A model generated the notes under the pieces. The model was not told the origin of the DNA. It was given only the letters and a program-made list of their open reading frames with translations, and searched no databases. A stretch of DNA of 64,000 bases from Scleromatobacter humisilvae (lineage in GTDB: Bacteria > Pseudomonadota > Gammaproteobacteria > Burkholderiales > Burkholderiaceae_C): positions 166,906-230,905 of the forward strand of contig NZ_JAJLJH010000009.1 of assembly GCF_023231945.1 (NCBI RefSeq), in the 5' to 3' direction. Every line of letters begins with the position of its first letter. Position 1 is the stretch's first letter. Below are positions 8,409-17,596 of this stretch, piece by piece. Position numbers and translations under genes: made by a program.

Positions 8409-9143
8409 ATGAAAGCCAATGGTCAGACCTCGCCCGCCGATGCCGGCTCGCCCGGCGCGACGATCCGCGCGCTGCGCCTGGGCAAAGGGCTCACGCTCGC
8501 CCAGGTGAGCGAACGCACGGGCCTGGCGGTGTCGACGCTGTCCAAGCTGGAGATCGGCTCGGTCTCGCTGTCCTACGACAAGCTGATGCTGATCAGCAAG
8601 GGCCTGGGCGTGGACATGGCCAGCCTCGTCGACCCCAAGCCGCAGACCGCGCGCGGCAGCGGCCTGGCCGCGGGCCGCCGCGCGGTGCAGCGCGCCGGCG
8701 ACGGGCAACTGGTGGAGACGCACAGCTACCGCCAGACCTACCTGGCCACCGAGCTCCTGAACAAGAAGATGACGCCGATGTTCGTGGAGATCCGCGCGCG
8801 CACGATGGCGGAGTTCAACGAGGAGTTCGGCGGCCTCATCCGCCATCCCGGCGAGGAGTTCACGTTCGTCGTCGAGGGCGAGCTCGACTTCCACAGCGAG
8901 CTCTACGCGCCCGTGCGCCTGCGCGCCGGCGACTCGATCTACTTCGACAGCGAGATGGGGCACGCGTACCTGAAGGCGTCCGAGGGCCCGTGCCGCCTCG
9001 TTTGCAGCTGCGCGCCGCGCGGCGAGGACGACGAGCGGCTGGCGGACATGTTCGTCAAGGTGTCGGCCCGCAACGAGCAGGACGCGGCGGCCGCCGCCAA
9101 GCCGCGCGCCGGCCGCAAGGCGGCGGCCAAGCACGCGCGCTGA
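8409..9143 (+). CDS. XRE-family regulator with C-terminal cupin domain (copy B)
   Basis: This 244-residue protein is a close paralogue of the regulator at 5977. The helix-turn-helix (about residues 23-77) and cupin domain (about 135-205) share long identical blocks with it, such as SYRQTYLATELLNKKMTP. The N-terminus and the C-terminal tail differ; copy B ends in an Ala/Lys/Arg-rich tail. It has its own upstream inverted repeat and -10 box with almost no leader, so it is probably transcribed separately as well as by read-through. The pair most likely arose by local duplication and may control the peptide operon together, perhaps as heteromers or with different effectors. Confidence 0.9.
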   Translation: MKANGQTSPADAGSPGATIRALRLGKGLTLAQVSERTGLAVSTLSKLEIGSVSLSYDKLMLISKGLGVDMASLVDPKPQTARGSGLAAGRRAVQRAGDGQLVETHSYRQTYLATELLNKKMTPMFVEIRARTMAEFNEEFGGLIRHPGEEFTFVVEGELDFHSELYAPVRLRAGDSIYFDSEMGHAYLKASEGPCRLVCSCAPRGEDDERLADMFVKVSARNEQDAAAAAKPRAGRKAAAKHAR

Positions 9144-9177
9144 CGCGGCGCCGGCGCAGGGGCAACGCCCGCGCCGT

Positions 9178-9183
9178 TAAAAT
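9178..9183 (+). promoter_or_regulatory. -10 box of thyA, near-leaderless transcript
   Basis: TAAAAT ends 6 bases before the thyA ATG at 9190, so transcription should begin at or next to the start codon. No Shine-Dalgarno sequence precedes the ATG. TAAAATC next to start codons is, from general knowledge, common in Burkholderiales. Confidence 0.45.
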
Positions 9184-9189
9184 CGGCGG

Positions 9190-10020
9190 ATGACTCGTCC
9201 CGTCCGCTCGCAATACGAAGATTTCATGCGCCTGGTGCGCAACCAGGGCCGCTTCAAGGCCGACCGCACCGGCACCGGCACGACGAGCGTGTTCGGCCAC
9301 CAGATGCGCTTCGACCTGTCCGAGGGCTTCCCGCTGGTGACCACGAAGAAGGTGCACCTGAAGTCCATCATCCTCGAGCTGCTGTGGTTCCTGCGCGGCG
9401 ATTCGAACGTCAAGTGGCTGCAGGAGCGCGGCTGCACGATCTGGGACGAATGGGCCCGCGAGGACGGCGACCTCGGCCCGGTCTACGGCGTGCAATGGCG
9501 CTCGTGGCCGACGCCCGACGGCGGCCACATCGACCAGATCGCCCAGGTCGTGCAGCAGCTCAAGACCAACCCCGACTCGCGCCGCATCATCGTCAGCGCC
9601 TGGAACGTGGCCGACCTGGGCAAGATGGCGCTGATGCCCTGCCACGCGTTCTTCCAGTTCTACGTGGCGCCGCCCGAGACGCCGGGCGGCCGCGGCAAGC
9701 TGTCGTGCCAGCTCTACCAGCGCAGCGCCGACATCTTCCTGGGCGTGCCCTTCAACATCGCCAGCTACGCGCTGCTGACGCACATGTTCGCGCAGCAATG
9801 CGACCTCGACGTCGGCGACTTCATCTGGACCGGCGGCGACTGCCACCTTTACGCGAACCACGCCGAGCAGGTCGACACCCAGCTCGCCCGCACGCCGTTC
9901 CCGTATCCGACGCTGCACATCAAGCGCAAGCCCGCGTCCATCCTCGAGTATGAATTCGACGATTTCGCGGTGGAGGACTACCAGCACCACCCGGCGATCA
10001 AGGCGCCGGTGGCGGTATGA
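9190..10020 (+). CDS. thyA: Thymidylate synthase
   Basis: This protein methylates dUMP to dTMP using methylene-tetrahydrofolate, which is oxidised to dihydrofolate. The 276-residue sequence shows the N-terminal RTGTGT phosphate loop (about 26-31), [19 protein letters not shown], the catalytic Cys151 in [11 protein letters not shown], and [21 protein letters not shown]. It is slightly longer than the 264-residue E. coli enzyme because of a short insertion after the catalytic block ([10 protein letters not shown]). The stop overlaps the folA ATG by four bases, so the two folate-cycle enzymes are translationally coupled. Confidence 0.97.
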   Translation: MTRPVRSQYEDFMRLVRNQGRFKADRTGTGTTSVFGHQMRFDLSEGFPLVTTKKVHLKSIILELLWFLRGDSNVKWLQERGCTIWDEWAREDGDLGPVYGVQWRSWPTPDGGHIDQIAQVVQQLKTNPDSRRIIVSAWNVADLGKMALMPCHAFFQFYVAPPETPGGRGKLSCQLYQRSADIFLGVPFNIASYALLTHMFAQQCDLDVGDFIWTGGDCHLYANHAEQVDTQLARTPFPYPTLHIKRKPASILEYEFDDFAVEDYQHHPAIKAPVAV

Positions 10021-10544
10021 AGGTCACGCTGATCGCAGCGGTGGCGCGCAACGGCGTCATCGGGCACGGCAACGAGCTGCTGTGGAAGCTGCCGGAGGAC
10101 ATGGCGTTCTTCAAGCGCACCACGCTCGGCAACCCCGTCATCATGGGCCGCAAGACCTGGGACTCGATCCCCAAGCGCTTCCGGCCGCTGCCGGGCCGCT
10201 CCAACATCGTCGTCACGCGCCAGGCCGGCTGGCAGGCCGACGGCGCGCTGGTGGCGCACGGCTTCGAGGAGGCGCTGGAGCTGGCGCTCGAGTCGGTGGC
10301 CACCAATCCGCACGGCCTGCGCGCGTTCGTGATCGGCGGTGCCGAGCTCTACGCGCTCGCGCTGCCGCACGCCGACGAACTCGTGCTGACCGAGATCGAC
10401 CGCGACTTCGACGGCGACGCGCGCTTCCCGACCTGGCCGCGCGAGCACTTCGTCGAGACCGGCCGCGAGCGCCACCACGCCGACGCGCCGAACGACTTCG
10501 ACTTCGCGTTCGTCACCTACCGCCGCACGCACGCGGCGCGCTGA
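10017..10544 (+). CDS. folA: Dihydrofolate reductase
   Basis: This enzyme reduces the dihydrofolate made by ThyA back to tetrahydrofolate with NADPH. The 175-residue protein has the family landmarks: [18 protein letters not shown] with the active-site Asp in the usual place, [21 protein letters not shown] and FVIGGAELY. The C-terminal [13 protein letters not shown] block is also typical. It overlaps thyA (ATGA) and nothing follows on the same strand, so thyA-folA is a two-gene operon. The length is close to the usual 160-175 residues. Confidence 0.96.
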   Translation: MKVTLIAAVARNGVIGHGNELLWKLPEDMAFFKRTTLGNPVIMGRKTWDSIPKRFRPLPGRSNIVVTRQAGWQADGALVAHGFEEALELALESVATNPHGLRAFVIGGAELYALALPHADELVLTEIDRDFDGDARFPTWPREHFVETGRERHHADAPNDFDFAFVTYRRTHAAR

Positions 10545-10553
10545 GCGCCGTCG

Positions 10554-12932
10554 TCACTGCGGCTGCAGGCCGCCGCCGCACAGGAAGCCCTGGGCGTGGT
10601 CGAGGTCGCAGCCGACGGCGCTGCCGTCCGGGGCGGCGAAGCGCCGGCGGGCGTCGTACCAGTTGGCAGGGCTCTTGCGAACGAGCCGCAGGATCGGCGC
10701 CCAGTCCTCGCGCGGCAGCCAGGGGCCCAGCGTGCTCGTGACACTGGCTTCCTCGTCGCCCAGCGCCCGCGACAGCTGCACCGGATCCGCGAACAGCAGC
10801 GCGATGCGGCGGCGCTTCTCGTCCAGCGGCAGGTCGGCCTTGGCGAGCGCCTGGATCTCGGCCGCGGTCCACCATGGCGGGATACCGGTCGCCAGCAGTG
10901 CGCGAAGCTGCGCATTGTCATGCGCGACCAGCGCGGCCTCGTAGGCTGCGCGGCGCTCCGCGCCGATGGCGTCGACCAGTTCGCGCACCGAGACCGCCTT
11001 GCCCTGGCGCAAGCGCTCGAGCGTCGGGACGCCCTCGGCAGGCGGCGCGTCGACGGGATCCAGGCCGCGGCATTCCACGTCCGAGCGATCGTCCGGCTGC
11101 TCGCATTGCCGGCGCAGCAGCTTGTCGAGCAGGTCGACGTCCGCGCTCGACACCAGCGCCGGCCCCTTCGCGCCGGCCTGCCATTCGTAGGCACGCGGGA
11201 GTCCGTGGAACAGGTTGCATGTCGCGCCGCTCTGGCCGGTGTCGAACAGGTAGGCCTTGCCGGTCTCGAGATCGCGCACCTTGCCCAGCGTGAAGCCCGA
11301 CCCGCGCGTGCCGCCGGCGAGCGCGATCTTCTGGATGCCGTCGCGGCCCAAGGCCCAGATCTCGCCGTCGTCCGGAAGGTCCGCGCAGCGCGGCGCATTC
11401 GACTCGCGAGACGGGCCTTCGTCGAAATCGTCGGTGACGTTCGGATATTCGGGGTAGATGTCGCCACCGACGAGGAGGCCGCAGTCGCGGGTTCCGGGCA
11501 GTTCGACCAGCTGCGCGCTGGTCGGCAAGACGCCGTCGCCCACCGGCCCCGACTTGACCAACGCATTCAACCAGCGCTCGCCGCGAACGAGCCCGCAGTC
11601 CGGTCCGACGGAGACCAGGCGCGGCTCGACCGCCCGCGCCGGCGTGAAGGCCTGCACCATCGCGGCCAGTGCCGGCACCATCGGTTCGTCCTCGCTGGCC
11701 GTGCGCAGGCCGTAGGCCGGCGCAGTGACGCCTTGCGCGCGCAGGAAGGCCAGCTTGGCGGCGGTGTCGGGCTGCTCGCTGCCGTAGGGACAAGCCTCGC
11801 GCCAGTGGTCGACGCGCCAGCCCGCCAGCACCAGGCCCGCCGCCTGCTCGCGCGCATCGGCGAAGTAGCGCTGGAAGTCCGGCCACAGCGCCTCGAGCTG
11901 CGGCAGGTCGACCATCGCGAGCAGGCAGCCCGTGACCTCGGCCTCGTGATTGGCATAGCCGCTGGCGAACAGGCCTGGCCACAGCGCGGGCGGGATGTTG
12001 CCGGCGACATCGCGCGCCCTGTCCTTGTCGTAGCTGAGCGGGCGGTCGAGGCGGCGCCAGAGCGCGGGCCAGGCGAGCGCCGCATTCGTGTATTCGATGC
12101 GCGGCTCCTGGCCATAGGTCGCGAAAGTCGCGCGGGCGAGAGCATCCGCGATGACCTGCGCGTGGCGGCGCACGAGGTCGTCCGGCAGCCGATCCAGCGC
12201 GTCCTGCAGCCCGCCCTCGGTCTTGTGCGTGAGGAAGACCAGCGAATCGAATTCGTAGCCGTCCTTGAAGAGGGACGCGAACTCCTCCTGGCTGAGCGCG
12301 GACGACCAGCGCTGCCATTCCTGCGCGGCGGCCGCGCCGGCCTTCGCGTCGCCATACCTCATGGGACTGTCCAGGCGCCGCATCAAGGCGACGGACTGCT
12401 CGATCCGGGTCGTCGGCCCCGGCGCCGACGCGACCGGTGCCGGGGCCGCAGCCGCGGGCCTGCGCGCAGGCGCGGCCGGCGGCGTCGGCTTCAGCCCGTA
12501 TTGCCCTTCCAGCACCTTGACCAGCGCCGCGCGCTGGTACTTGCGCGCGAGGTCGTCGGCGTTCTCGTCGTCCTTGGACACCACTTTCTTCGTGCCGGCC
12601 CCGTTGCGCAGCAGCCAGATCGCGGTGCGATCCTTGCCGGCCCGGATCGCATGCGCCAGCAGCGTGCCGCCGTGGCGCATGGCATTGAAATTGGCGCCGT
12701 CCTTCTTCAGGTCCTTCAACTGCTCGATCAGGTCGGCCTCGTCCCTGGCCGCCTCCTGCGAGACGATCCAGCCGCCCTCCTTCGGCTGCGCGCCGGGCAT
12801 GGCCAGCAGGATGCCGAAGGCGTCGTCGGTGGCAGTCGTCGATTCGGCGCCGGCGCCGGCCGCCGAGGAGAGCAGCGCCAACGCCAGGGCCGCGCGGCAA
12901 GTCCGGGCCAGCAAGGCATGCAGGAGGTTCAT
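10554..12932 (-). CDS. Large secreted protein with N-terminal ankyrin-type repeats
   Basis: This 792-residue protein begins with a signal peptide (MNLLHALLARTCRAAL, cleavage near AGAGA). Residues about 55-130 contain an ankyrin-like helix pair (GANFNAMRHGGTLLAHAI, KDRTAIWLLRNGAGTKKV). An Ala/Pro linker follows, and then about 600 residues without a family I recognise. That part is rich in Trp, Cys and acidic residues, and its repeated WPALWRRL and WPGLFASG blocks hint at helical repeats. The ATG at 12932 follows a Gly-rich leader. It converges on folA with 9 bases between stops. Neither its function nor its partners are evident. Confidence 0.8.
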   Translation of the reverse strand: MNLLHALLARTCRAALALALLSSAAGAGAESTTATDDAFGILLAMPGAQPKEGGWIVSQEAARDEADLIEQLKDLKKDGANFNAMRHGGTLLAHAIRAGKDRTAIWLLRNGAGTKKVVSKDDENADDLARKYQRAALVKVLEGQYGLKPTPPAAPARRPAAAAPAPVASAPGPTTRIEQSVALMRRLDSPMRYGDAKAGAAAAQEWQRWSSALSQEEFASLFKDGYEFDSLVFLTHKTEGGLQDALDRLPDDLVRRHAQVIADALARATFATYGQEPRIEYTNAALAWPALWRRLDRPLSYDKDRARDVAGNIPPALWPGLFASGYANHEAEVTGCLLAMVDLPQLEALWPDFQRYFADAREQAAGLVLAGWRVDHWREACPYGSEQPDTAAKLAFLRAQGVTAPAYGLRTASEDEPMVPALAAMVQAFTPARAVEPRLVSVGPDCGLVRGERWLNALVKSGPVGDGVLPTSAQLVELPGTRDCGLLVGGDIYPEYPNVTDDFDEGPSRESNAPRCADLPDDGEIWALGRDGIQKIALAGGTRGSGFTLGKVRDLETGKAYLFDTGQSGATCNLFHGLPRAYEWQAGAKGPALVSSADVDLLDKLLRRQCEQPDDRSDVECRGLDPVDAPPAEGVPTLERLRQGKAVSVRELVDAIGAERRAAYEAALVAHDNAQLRALLATGIPPWWTAAEIQALAKADLPLDEKRRRIALLFADPVQLSRALGDEEASVTSTLGPWLPREDWAPILRLVRKSPANWYDARRRFAAPDGSAVGCDLDHAQGFLCGGGLQPQ

Positions 12933-13160
12933 TCGGATCCGGTTCGGTGGATGGCCCGGCGATGTTATCGATGCCCCGCCGCGCGCCATCCCGGCCGGCC
13001 CGTCCAGCGTCCCCGGACCGCGAAATAGTTCTGTTCCGGCCGGATGTAACTGACAAAACGGACAGCCGACCAGAACGAAAGGGGATCCCCGAAAGATGAG
13101 GGTCGCTTCACGTCTTGTCACTATGATCGCGGGCTTGACTGCCTCGGGAATAGCGCTTCC

Positions 13161-16100
13161 ATGAACTTGATCCAGCTCGCGCTGAAACGGCCCTACACGT
13201 TCATCGTCATGGCGATGCTGATCGTGCTCGCGACGCCGTTCGCGCTGCTGAAGATGCCGACGGACATCCTGCCCGAGATCAACATCCCGGTCATCTCGAT
13301 CGTCTGGAACTACACGGGCATGTCGGCCCAGGAGATGGGCCAGCGCATCACGTCGCAGAACGAGCGCAGCCTGACGACGACGGTGTCCGACATCGAGCAC
13401 ATCGAGTCGCAGACGCTGTCGGGCATCGCGGTCATCAAGATCTTCTTCCAGCCCAACGCCAACATCCAGACGGCGATCGCCCAGGTCGCGGCCATCGAGC
13501 AGACGCAGATCAAGCAGCTGCCGCCGGGCATCACGCCGCCGCTGATCATCAAGTACTCGGCGTCCAGCATCCCGGTGGTGCAGCTGGGCCTGTCGAGCGG
13601 CACGCTGCCCGAGCAGTCCGTGTTCGACGCGGCCGTCAACATCCTGCGGCCGCAGCTGGTCAACATCCCCGGCGTCGCGATCCCGTATCCGTACGGCGGC
13701 AAGAGCAAGCTGGTGTCGATCGACCTCGACACCAACGCGATGCAGGCGCGCGGCCTGTCGCCGGCCGACGTCGTCACGGCGCTGAACGTGCAGAACCTGA
13801 TCCTGCCGTCCGGCACCGCCAAGTTCGGGCCGACCGAGTACACGGTCAAGCTGAACGGCTCGACCGACACCATCGCCGCGCTCAACGACCTGCCGATCCG
13901 CACCGTCAACGGCGCCACCACCACCATCGGCGACGTCGGCTTCGTGCGCGACGGCTTCTCGCCGCAGACCAACATCGTGCGCCAGGACGGCCAGCGCGGC
14001 GTGCTGCTGTCGGTGCTGAAGAACGGCGGCGCGTCGACGCTGGACATCATGTCCAACCTGCGCGCGCTGCTGCCCACGGCCGCGGCGCAGATGCCCAAGG
14101 AGATCTCGGTCAAGACGCTGTTCGACCAGTCGGTCTTCGTCAAGGCCGCGGTCGCCGGCGTCGTGACCGAAGCGCTGATCGCCGCCGGCCTGACCGCCGC
14201 GCTGGTGCTGCTGTTCCTGGGCAACTGGCGCTCAACGCTGGTGATCGCGCTGACGATCCCGCTGTCCATCCTGACCTCGGTGATCATCCTGCAGCTGCTC
14301 GGCGAGACGCTCAACCTCATGACGCTGGGCGGCCTGGCGCTGTCGGTGGGCGTGCTGGTCGACCAGGCCATCGTCACGATCGAGAACATCGAGCGCCACC
14401 TGCACCTGGGCACCGAGTTGAACGAGGCCATCATCGTCGGCGCGGGCGAGATCGGCGTGCCGGCCTTCGTGTCGACCGTGTGCATCTGCATCGTGTTCGT
14501 GCCGATGTTCTTCCTGTCCGGCGTCGCGCGCTTCCTGTTCGTGCCGATGGCCGAGGCCGTCGTGTTCGCGATGGCCGCGTCCTACCTGCTGTCGCGGACG
14601 CTGGTGCCCACGCTCGTGATGCTGCTGATGCGGGGCCAGCACCATGGCACGCCGCCGGAGGGCACCCGGCCCAACCTGATGAAGCGCCTGAACGTGGCCT
14701 TCGACCGCCGCTTCGAGCAGGTGCGCGGCGGCTACACGATGGCGCTGTCGGTGCTGCTCTCGCACCGGCGCAACTTCTCGCTCGGCTTCATGGCGTTCTG
14801 CCTGCTGTCCTGCGGCCTGTTCTTCGCGCTCGGCCGCGACTTCTTCCCGGCCGTCGACGGCGGCCAGATCCGCCTGCATTTCCGCATGCCCACCGGCACG
14901 CGCATCGAGGAGACGGCGCGCTCGGCCGACGAGATCGAGGCGCAGATCCGCCAGCTCGTGCCGGCCGACCAGCTCGCGACGGTGCTGGACAACCTCGGCG
15001 TGCCCAACTCCGGCATCAACCTGTCGTACAGCAACGCCGGCACGATCGGCACGCTGGACGGCGAGATCCAGATCGCGCTGACCACGGATCACAAGCCGAC
15101 GGCGGACTTCGTCGCGATGCTGCGCCGCGAGTTGCCGAAGCGCTTCCCCGGCATCGAGTTCTTCTTCCAGCCGGCCGACATCGTCACGCAGATCCTGAAC
15201 TTCGGCCTGCCGGCGGCCATCGACGTGCAGTTCACCGGCAACGACGTCGTCGCCAACGCCGCGCTCGCCGCGACCCTGAACAAGCAGATCGAGCAGATTC
15301 CCGGCGCCGTCGACAGCCACGTGCACCAGCGCAACGACCTGCCCGCCATCAACCTCGACATGGACCGCGCGCGGCTGCAGCAGGTCGGCCTGAGCGCGAC
15401 CAACGTCGGCCAGAACGTGCTGGTGGCGCTGTCGGGCAGCTCGCAGGTCGCGCCGGCGTTCTGGCTCAATCCGCAGAACGGCATCGTCTACAACATCGCG
15501 GTGCAGACGCCCCAGTACAACATCGACTCGCTCGACTCGCTGCTGGCCACGCCGGTGGGTCTCGGCAACGGCGTCGGCGCCACCACCACCGGCACCACGC
15601 AGCTGCTCGGCAACCTCGTCAAGGTGAATCCGGCGGTGCAGCAGGCCGTCTCGTCGCGCTACAACATCCAGCCGGCGATCGACGTCTTCGTCAGCGTGCA
15701 GGGCACCGACCTGGCCAACGTGGCCAAGCAGGTGACGCAGCTGGTGGACGCGACGCGCGCCAAGCTGCCCCGCGGCAGCGCGGTCGTCGTGCGCGGGCAG
15801 GTGCAGACGATGCAGGCGTCGTTCCTCGGCCTGATCGTCGGCCTCGCGATGGCCATCGTGCTGGTCTACCTGCTCGTGGTCGTCAATTTCCAGTCCTGGA
15901 TCGACGCGCTGATCATCATCGCCGCCCTGCCCGCCGCGCTGGCCGGCATCGCGTGGATGCTGTTCATCACCGGCACGACGCTGAGCGTGCCGGCGCTGAC
16001 CGGCGCGATCATGACGATGGGCGTCGCCACGGCCAACTCCATCCTGATGATCTCGTTCGCGCGCCAGCGCCGCGAGGAAGGCGTGCCGGTGCTGGCGTCC

Positions 16101-16382
16101 GCGCTCGAGGCCGGCGCGACCCGGCTGCGTCCCGTGATGATGACCGCGCTGGCGATGATCATCGGCATGATGCCCATGGCCCTCGGCCTGGGCGAAGGCG
16201 CCGAGCAGAACGCGCCGCTCGGACGCGCCGTCATCGGCGGCCTGCTGTTCGCCACCGTGTCCACCCTCCTCTTCGTGCCGGTGGTCTTCGCCGGCGTGCA
16301 CCGCCGGCTCGAGGCGCGCCACCGGCGCCGCCCGGACCACGCGCCGGCGGCGCCCCACGTTCCCCATCCGCAGGAGACCTGA
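13161..16382 (+). CDS. RND efflux permease (AcrB/HAE1-type)
   Basis: This 1073-residue inner-membrane pump is of the hydrophobe/amphiphile efflux class. An N-terminal membrane helix (about 10-30) leads to the first periplasmic domain (PTDILPEINIPVISI). A six-helix block follows (LGGLALSVGVLVDQAIVTIENIERH, the RND motif with the proton-relay Asp in helix 4). After that come a second periplasmic domain and a second helix block ending in MMPMALGLGEGAEQNAPLGRAVIGG. It uses the proton gradient to expel substrates through an adaptor and an outer-membrane channel, which are the next two genes. The substrate cannot be read from the sequence. No regulator is adjacent. Confidence 0.94.
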   Translation: MNLIQLALKRPYTFIVMAMLIVLATPFALLKMPTDILPEINIPVISIVWNYTGMSAQEMGQRITSQNERSLTTTVSDIEHIESQTLSGIAVIKIFFQPNANIQTAIAQVAAIEQTQIKQLPPGITPPLIIKYSASSIPVVQLGLSSGTLPEQSVFDAAVNILRPQLVNIPGVAIPYPYGGKSKLVSIDLDTNAMQARGLSPADVVTALNVQNLILPSGTAKFGPTEYTVKLNGSTDTIAALNDLPIRTVNGATTTIGDVGFVRDGFSPQTNIVRQDGQRGVLLSVLKNGGASTLDIMSNLRALLPTAAAQMPKEISVKTLFDQSVFVKAAVAGVVTEALIAAGLTAALVLLFLGNWRSTLVIALTIPLSILTSVIILQLLGETLNLMTLGGLALSVGVLVDQAIVTIENIERHLHLGTELNEAIIVGAGEIGVPAFVSTVCICIVFVPMFFLSGVARFLFVPMAEAVVFAMAASYLLSRTLVPTLVMLLMRGQHHGTPPEGTRPNLMKRLNVAFDRRFEQVRGGYTMALSVLLSHRRNFSLGFMAFCLLSCGLFFALGRDFFPAVDGGQIRLHFRMPTGTRIEETARSADEIEAQIRQLVPADQLATVLDNLGVPNSGINLSYSNAGTIGTLDGEIQIALTTDHKPTADFVAMLRRELPKRFPGIEFFFQPADIVTQILNFGLPAAIDVQFTGNDVVANAALAATLNKQIEQIPGAVDSHVHQRNDLPAINLDMDRARLQQVGLSATNVGQNVLVALSGSSQVAPAFWLNPQNGIVYNIAVQTPQYNIDSLDSLLATPVGLGNGVGATTTGTTQLLGNLVKVNPAVQQAVSSRYNIQPAIDVFVSVQGTDLANVAKQVTQLVDATRAKLPRGSAVVVRGQVQTMQASFLGLIVGLAMAIVLVYLLVVVNFQSWIDALIIIAALPAALAGIAWMLFITGTTLSVPALTGAIMTMGVATANSILMISFARQRREEGVPVLASALEAGATRLRPVMMTALAMIIGMMPMALGLGEGAEQNAPLGRAVIGGLLFATVSTLLFVPVVFAGVHRRLEARHRRRPDHAPAAPHVPHPQET

Positions 16383-16384
16383 CC

Positions 16385-17596
16385 ATGACTGAGCAGCGAC
16401 ATGCCGGCCTCGGCATCCACGCCGCCGCCGGCGACGACGAACACCATCACCTGCAGCGCCGCAAGGTCGTGCGCGGCCTGAAGATCGTCACCATCGCCGT
16501 GTTGGTGCTGCTGGGCGTGGGCGCCGCGCGCACCGTGCTGAGCCGCGCGGCCAACGGCAGGGATCTCGACGCCAGCGTCGCCGAGCACACCGCGATCTAC
16601 GTCAAGACGGCGCTGCCCCAACCCGCGGGCGCGGGCCGCACCGTGGCGCTGCCCGGCACGCTGCAGGGCGCCGTGCAGGCGCCGATCGCGGCGCGCGCGG
16701 CGGGCTACGTCAAGAGCTGGACCAAGGACATCGGCAGCCGTGTCGAGAAAGGCGACGTGCTCGCCGAGCTCGAGGCGCCGGAGCTCGACCAGCAGGTCTC
16801 GCAGGCCAGGGCCGTGCGCGACCAGACGGCCTCGACCGTCGCCCTCGCGCAGACCACCGTCGACCGCTGGGACGCGCTGCGCAAGAAGGACGTCGTCGCG
16901 CAGCAGGACCTCGACGAGCGCCGCGCCGCGCTGGTGCAGGCCAAGGCCAACCTCGCGGCCGCCGACGCCAACCTGCAGCGCCTGTCGCAGCTCGAGGCGT
17001 TCAAGCACGTGACCGCGCCGTTCGCCGGCATCGTCACCAAGCGCAACATCGACGTCGGCGACCTGATCGACGGCAGCGGCAAGCCGCTGTTCCTGCTGTC
17101 GCAGACCGATCCGCTGCGCGTCTACATCAGCGTGCCGCAGTCCTACGCCAACCTCGTCAAGACCGGGCAGGCCGTCACCGTGACGCAGGCCGAGCTGCGC
17201 GACCAGCAGTTCAAGGGCCAGGTCACCCGCACGTCGGGCTCGATCGACGCCGGCACGCGCACGATGCAGGTCGAGGTGTCGCTGGCGAACAAGGACGGCG
17301 CGCTGCTGCCCGGCGCCTACGTGCAGGTCGCGCTGCCGCTGACGGCCAGCGCCTCGCTCTCGATCCCCAGCAACACGCTGCTGTTCCGCGGCGAGGGCAC
17401 GCGCGTGGCGGTGATCGACGGCCAGGGCAAGGTCAAGCTCCACGCCGTCACGCTGGGCCGCAACAACGGCACCACCGTCGAAGTCACGAGCGGCCTGCAG
17501 CAGACCGACCGCCTGGTGCTGAACCCGCCCGACTCGCTGGTGGACGGCGACGTCGTCACCACGCAGCCGCCCGCGACGGCGAAGGCCCCGGCGTGA
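16385..17596 (+). CDS. RND periplasmic adaptor (membrane fusion protein, HlyD family)
   Basis: This 403-residue protein links the permease at 13161 to the outer-membrane channel at 17593. It has a His-containing cytoplasmic tail (DDEHHHL), one membrane anchor (about residues 35-55), and a lipoyl half (AARAAGYVKSWTKDIGSRVEKGD). A coiled-coil hairpin (about 130-200), the second lipoyl half (VTAPFAGIVTKRNIDVGDLI) and a beta-barrel domain follow. The ATG is 2 bases after the permease stop. The end overlaps the next gene by four bases. The order permease-adaptor-channel, with the permease first, is less usual than adaptor first. Confidence 0.93.
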   Translation: MTEQRHAGLGIHAAAGDDEHHHLQRRKVVRGLKIVTIAVLVLLGVGAARTVLSRAANGRDLDASVAEHTAIYVKTALPQPAGAGRTVALPGTLQGAVQAPIAARAAGYVKSWTKDIGSRVEKGDVLAELEAPELDQQVSQARAVRDQTASTVALAQTTVDRWDALRKKDVVAQQDLDERRAALVQAKANLAAADANLQRLSQLEAFKHVTAPFAGIVTKRNIDVGDLIDGSGKPLFLLSQTDPLRVYISVPQSYANLVKTGQAVTVTQAELRDQQFKGQVTRTSGSIDAGTRTMQVEVSLANKDGALLPGAYVQVALPLTASASLSIPSNTLLFRGEGTRVAVIDGQGKVKLHAVTLGRNNGTTVEVTSGLQQTDRLVLNPPDSLVDGDVVTTQPPATAKAPA

